NCBI GenBank assembly: GCA_027310845.1
Contig: DAIDAB010000076.1
Span: 1 to 8,958 of the forward strand
Origin: a bacterium
Lineage (GTDB): Archaea > Thermoproteota > Nitrososphaeria > Nitrososphaerales > CADDZS01
Direction of reading: 5' to 3'
DNA: 8,958 nucleotides
In this document: positions 7,145 through 8,958 of the stretch, one piece after another
How positions within the stretch are numbered: the first letter of the stretch is position 1
How the letters are laid out: each line of letters starts with the position of its first letter
Program-made: the position numbers and the translations under genes
The notes under the pieces: generated by a model
What the model saw: the letters and a program-made list of their open reading frames with translations, nothing else
Databases searched by the model: none
Told to the model about the DNA's origin: nothing

Positions 7145-7471
7145 ATGATGGAACAGTTAGTCCTTTCCGCGGTTCAATCGCGCATACTTTTAGCTCTTCT
7201 TTTAGAAGGGCCTCTAGGGTCAACTTCCATGCTTGATGTTGTTGGCATCAGCGGTTCCTCTTGGGCCAAAGAAAAAAGGTTCCTTGTGAGTTCTGGTCTT
7301 ATGGAATGCAGGGTTAGCAGAGAAATCACTGAAAAGGGAGTGGTACGAAAGATGGAGTTCTTGCTCACACGCCGTGGGAGGCAGGTTGCTCAGAATCTTC
7401 TGGTGATCTCTTCTTCGATGGATGAAAGCTCACACAGAAGGTTTGAGAATGTCTTTCCTACGGTCGTCTGA
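7145..7471 (+). CDS. Small winged-helix DNA-binding protein, putative transcription regulator
   Basis: This 108-residue protein has the layout of a winged helix-turn-helix. Helix 1 spans about residues 4-20 (SRILLALLLEGP), helix 2 about 26-33, and the putative recognition helix about 36-50 (GSSWAKEKRFLVSSG). A two-stranded wing follows at about 52-75 (MECRVSREITEKGVVRKMEFLLT). LTRRGRQVAQNLL is the typical transition from wing to final helix seen in MarR-, ArsR- and PadR-like archaeal regulators. I cannot assign a subfamily or ligand; there is no cysteine cluster for metal binding. Two consecutive ATG codons (7145 and 7148) are possible starts. No Shine-Dalgarno site is seen, in keeping with a short or absent leader. 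It lies 66 bases before the enolase on the same strand, but the enolase has its own TATA-like box, so co-transcription is not needed. Confidence 0.7.
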   Translation: MMEQLVLSAVQSRILLALLLEGPLGSTSMLDVVGISGSSWAKEKRFLVSSGLMECRVSREITEKGVVRKMEFLLTRRGRQVAQNLLVISSSMDESSHRRFENVFPTVV

Positions 7472-7501
7472 ATAAGTCCCAGCACCGCCCTTCAGCCCAA
7501 G

Positions 7502-7510
7502 TATTTTTAA
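7502..7510 (+). promoter_or_regulatory. TATA box of the enolase gene
   Basis: The sequence TATTTTTAA is centred about 32 bases before the TTG at 7538. With archaeal spacing, transcription would begin within a few bases of the start codon, giving a leaderless or near-leaderless mRNA. The T-run may also help terminate transcripts from the winged-helix gene 30 bases upstream. Confidence 0.55.
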
Positions 7511-7537
7511 TCGCCGGATTGTTGCCAAGAACCCACG

Positions 7538-8815
7538 TTGGTCTCCAAAGTCCCAGATAAGATATCAGATCTCAGGGCCATCCAGGTACTTGATTCAAGA
7601 GGCAACCCAACTGTTGAAGTTGACCTTCACACAAGGCTAGGTTCTGTGGGGCGGGCGATTGTTCCCTCTGGTGCCTCAACTGGAATTCATGAGGCGCTAG
7701 AGCTTCGCGATGGCGACAAAGATACCTACGGTGGAATGGGCGTCCTAAAGGCAGTTTCAAATGTAAATCGGAAGATCAAACCGAGAATCCTCGGACTTGA
7801 TTGCACAAAGCAAGAAAAGATAGACAGGATCATGATAGATCTTGACGGCACTGCGAACAAGAGCAAACTTGGGGCAAACGCCATCCTCGGGGTCTCTATG
7901 GCACTAGCGCGCTCTGCTGCCCTGTCCCAAAACATTCCTCTTTACAGATATCTCGAGGACAGGAAAAGGTACAGGCTTCCGGTTCCAATGATGAATGTGA
8001 TAAACGGAGGAAAGCATGCCGGCAACAAACTCTCGGTGCAGGAGTTCCTGATCGAGCCTGTCGGTGCGAAGAGCTTCTCTGATGCTTTGCGTTATGGCAC
8101 TGAAGTCTACCATGCTCTCAAAACAGTGCTCAAGGAAAAGTACGGACCAAACGCGACAAATGTCGGAGACGAAGGCGGATACGCTCCGCCAATTGAATCG
8201 ACCGAGCAGGCTCTTGACGCAATCACGTCTGCTGTATCAAACGCAGGATACGGAGACTCAGAGATCATGCTCGGGCTTGACGCTGCTTCCTCTAGTTTCT
8301 ACGACGGCAAGGGAAGGTATTCAATCGATGGAAGGTCTCTTTCCCCTGAGGAGCTCCTTGAATACTATGAGGATATTGCTTCAAGGTATCCAATACTCAC
8401 GCTTGAGGACCCCTTTGATGAAGACGCTTTCTCTGACTTTGCACGCATCACTTCCAAGATCGGTAAGAAAGTCAAGATCATCGGAGATGACCTCTACGTC
8501 ACGAACAAGGAGAGGATAGAGCGAGGAACCAAGGAAAAGGCCACAAATGCTGTTCTAATAAAACTGAACCAGATTGGAAGTGTGAGCGAGACGCTTTCTT
8601 CAATCTCGATTTCGAAAAAGGCTGGCTTTGAGGTCATTGTCTCTCACCGATCTGGAGAAACTGAGGACACTTTCATCTCCCACCTTGCAACGGCTGTTGA
8701 AAGCTCATTCATCAAATCTGGAGCTCCCTCACGAGGTGAGAGGACCGCAAAGTACAATGAGCTCCTGAGAATTGAGGACGAGCTTGGAAAGGATGCTCTC
8801 TTTTCAAATCTCTGA
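7538..8815 (+). CDS. eno: Enolase (phosphopyruvate hydratase)
   Basis: This converts 2-phosphoglycerate to phosphoenolpyruvate and water, reversibly, in glycolysis and gluconeogenesis; it is cytoplasmic and Mg-dependent. The 425 residues match the family length. Visible signature elements are LDSRGNPTVEV at 18-28, the mobile loop PSGASTG at 43-49, His160 (NGGKHA), Glu169 (QEF), proton-transfer Glu212 (DEGGYAP), metal ligands Asp248 (GLDAA), Glu290 (LEDP) and Asp317 (GDDL), base Lys342 (IKLNQIG), SHRSGET at 369-375 and Lys393. All catalytic residues are in place. The start is TTG: the frame is closed by TAA at 7508-7510, no in-frame ATG or GTG lies between there and the conserved N-terminus, and the TATA-like box at 7502 suits a leaderless start here. 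The usual archaeal neighbours (rpoN, rpoK, rpsB) are not seen next to it; a winged-helix gene precedes it and no gene begins within 100 bases after it. Confidence 0.98.
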   Translation: MVSKVPDKISDLRAIQVLDSRGNPTVEVDLHTRLGSVGRAIVPSGASTGIHEALELRDGDKDTYGGMGVLKAVSNVNRKIKPRILGLDCTKQEKIDRIMIDLDGTANKSKLGANAILGVSMALARSAALSQNIPLYRYLEDRKRYRLPVPMMNVINGGKHAGNKLSVQEFLIEPVGAKSFSDALRYGTEVYHALKTVLKEKYGPNATNVGDEGGYAPPIESTEQALDAITSAVSNAGYGDSEIMLGLDAASSSFYDGKGRYSIDGRSLSPEELLEYYEDIASRYPILTLEDPFDEDAFSDFARITSKIGKKVKIIGDDLYVTNKERIERGTKEKATNAVLIKLNQIGSVSETLSSISISKKAGFEVIVSHRSGETEDTFISHLATAVESSFIKSGAPSRGERTAKYNELLRIEDELGKDALFSNL

Positions 8816-8872
8816 ACCATTTTGATATAATGGCATCTCATTCTAGTGTTGAACCTCTCCTGAAATGCTATG

Positions 8873-8914
8873 AAATGAATGAATCATTTGAATTGAATAT
8901 TCCTTTCTTTCTTT
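8873..8914 (+). terminator. Candidate terminator of the enolase gene
   Basis: An inverted repeat, AAATGA (8873-8878) and TCATTT (8884-8889) with a five-base loop, is followed after about ten bases by a T-rich tract, TTCCTTTCTTTCTTTG, at 8900-8915. Archaeal terminators depend mainly on such T-rich tracts. A second weak hairpin, CCATT/AATGG at 8817-8833, lies just after the stop codon. Confidence 0.4.
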
Positions 8915-8927
8915 GTGGATCGTTTGA

Positions 8928-8958
8928 GCTTAAGGACATTCACGCGCGCGCGGGTGAA
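8928..8958. other. Window edge with alternating CG run and possible promoter
   Basis: CTTAAGG at 8929-8935 is followed by an alternating purine-pyrimidine run, CACGCGCGCGCG, at 8941-8952, and then GTG at 8954. The spacing from the AT-rich element to the GTG is about what a leaderless promoter would need, so a further plus-strand gene may begin here, but only two codons at most are visible. Confidence 0.2.

Noticed and set aside
8064..8519. 151-codon plus-strand frame inside enolase
   Set aside because: It is a shifted frame of a full-length, well-conserved enolase; its protein is Arg/Ser/Leu-rich with no motif.
1..8958. CRISPR array, insertion sequence or phage segment
   Set aside because: No spaced direct repeats, no transposase or integrase-like protein and no flanking inverted repeats were seen on either strand.

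Overview
The window looks like archaeal chromosomal DNA. The protein starts that can be judged are mostly not preceded by strong Shine-Dalgarno sites. AT-rich TATA-like boxes sit roughly 25-45 bases ahead of several starts, and the enolase appears to be leaderless with a TTG start. The gene content (heterodimeric ABC exporter, AldA-like aldehyde dehydrogenase, M29-type peptidase, enolase) fits a member of the TACK archaea, perhaps Thaumarchaeota-like. That placement is inference from style and cannot be confirmed without a database search.

Layout. Positions 1-333 hold no convincing gene. Positions 334-3974 on the minus strand are a two-gene operon encoding the two half-transporters of an ABC exporter; the second gene starts inside the stop codon of the first (GTGA overlap). 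Divergent from it, from about 4201 (or 4147) to 5664 on the plus strand, is an aldehyde dehydrogenase of the lactaldehyde/glycolaldehyde dehydrogenase type. It is interrupted by one in-frame TAA at 5062-5064 and otherwise looks intact. A perfect 20-bp palindrome ends exactly at its final sense codon and separates it from a convergent small minus-strand gene (5678-5920) for an 80-residue two-helix membrane protein. Positions 6076-7074 on the plus strand encode a short M29-family aminopeptidase homologue, 7145-7471 a small winged-helix protein, and 7538-8815 a full-length enolase. The last 143 bases hold a probable terminator region and a short alternating CG run.

How the genes relate. Only the two ABC genes are clearly one functional unit. 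Their sequences show the asymmetry of heterodimeric exporters such as TM287/288, BmrCD and LmrCD: every degenerate residue falls into one composite ATP site, and the other site is complete. The remaining genes look like independently transcribed metabolic or housekeeping genes, each with its own spacer. The enolase is not followed within 143 bases by a ribosomal gene, although eno commonly neighbours rpoN, rpoK and rpsB in archaea.

I found no evidence of a novel multi-gene system, CRISPR array, insertion sequence or RNA gene. The points most worth checking are the single nonsense codon in the aldehyde dehydrogenase, the clean partition of ATPase defects between the ABC subunits, the palindrome, and the leaderless TTG start of enolase.
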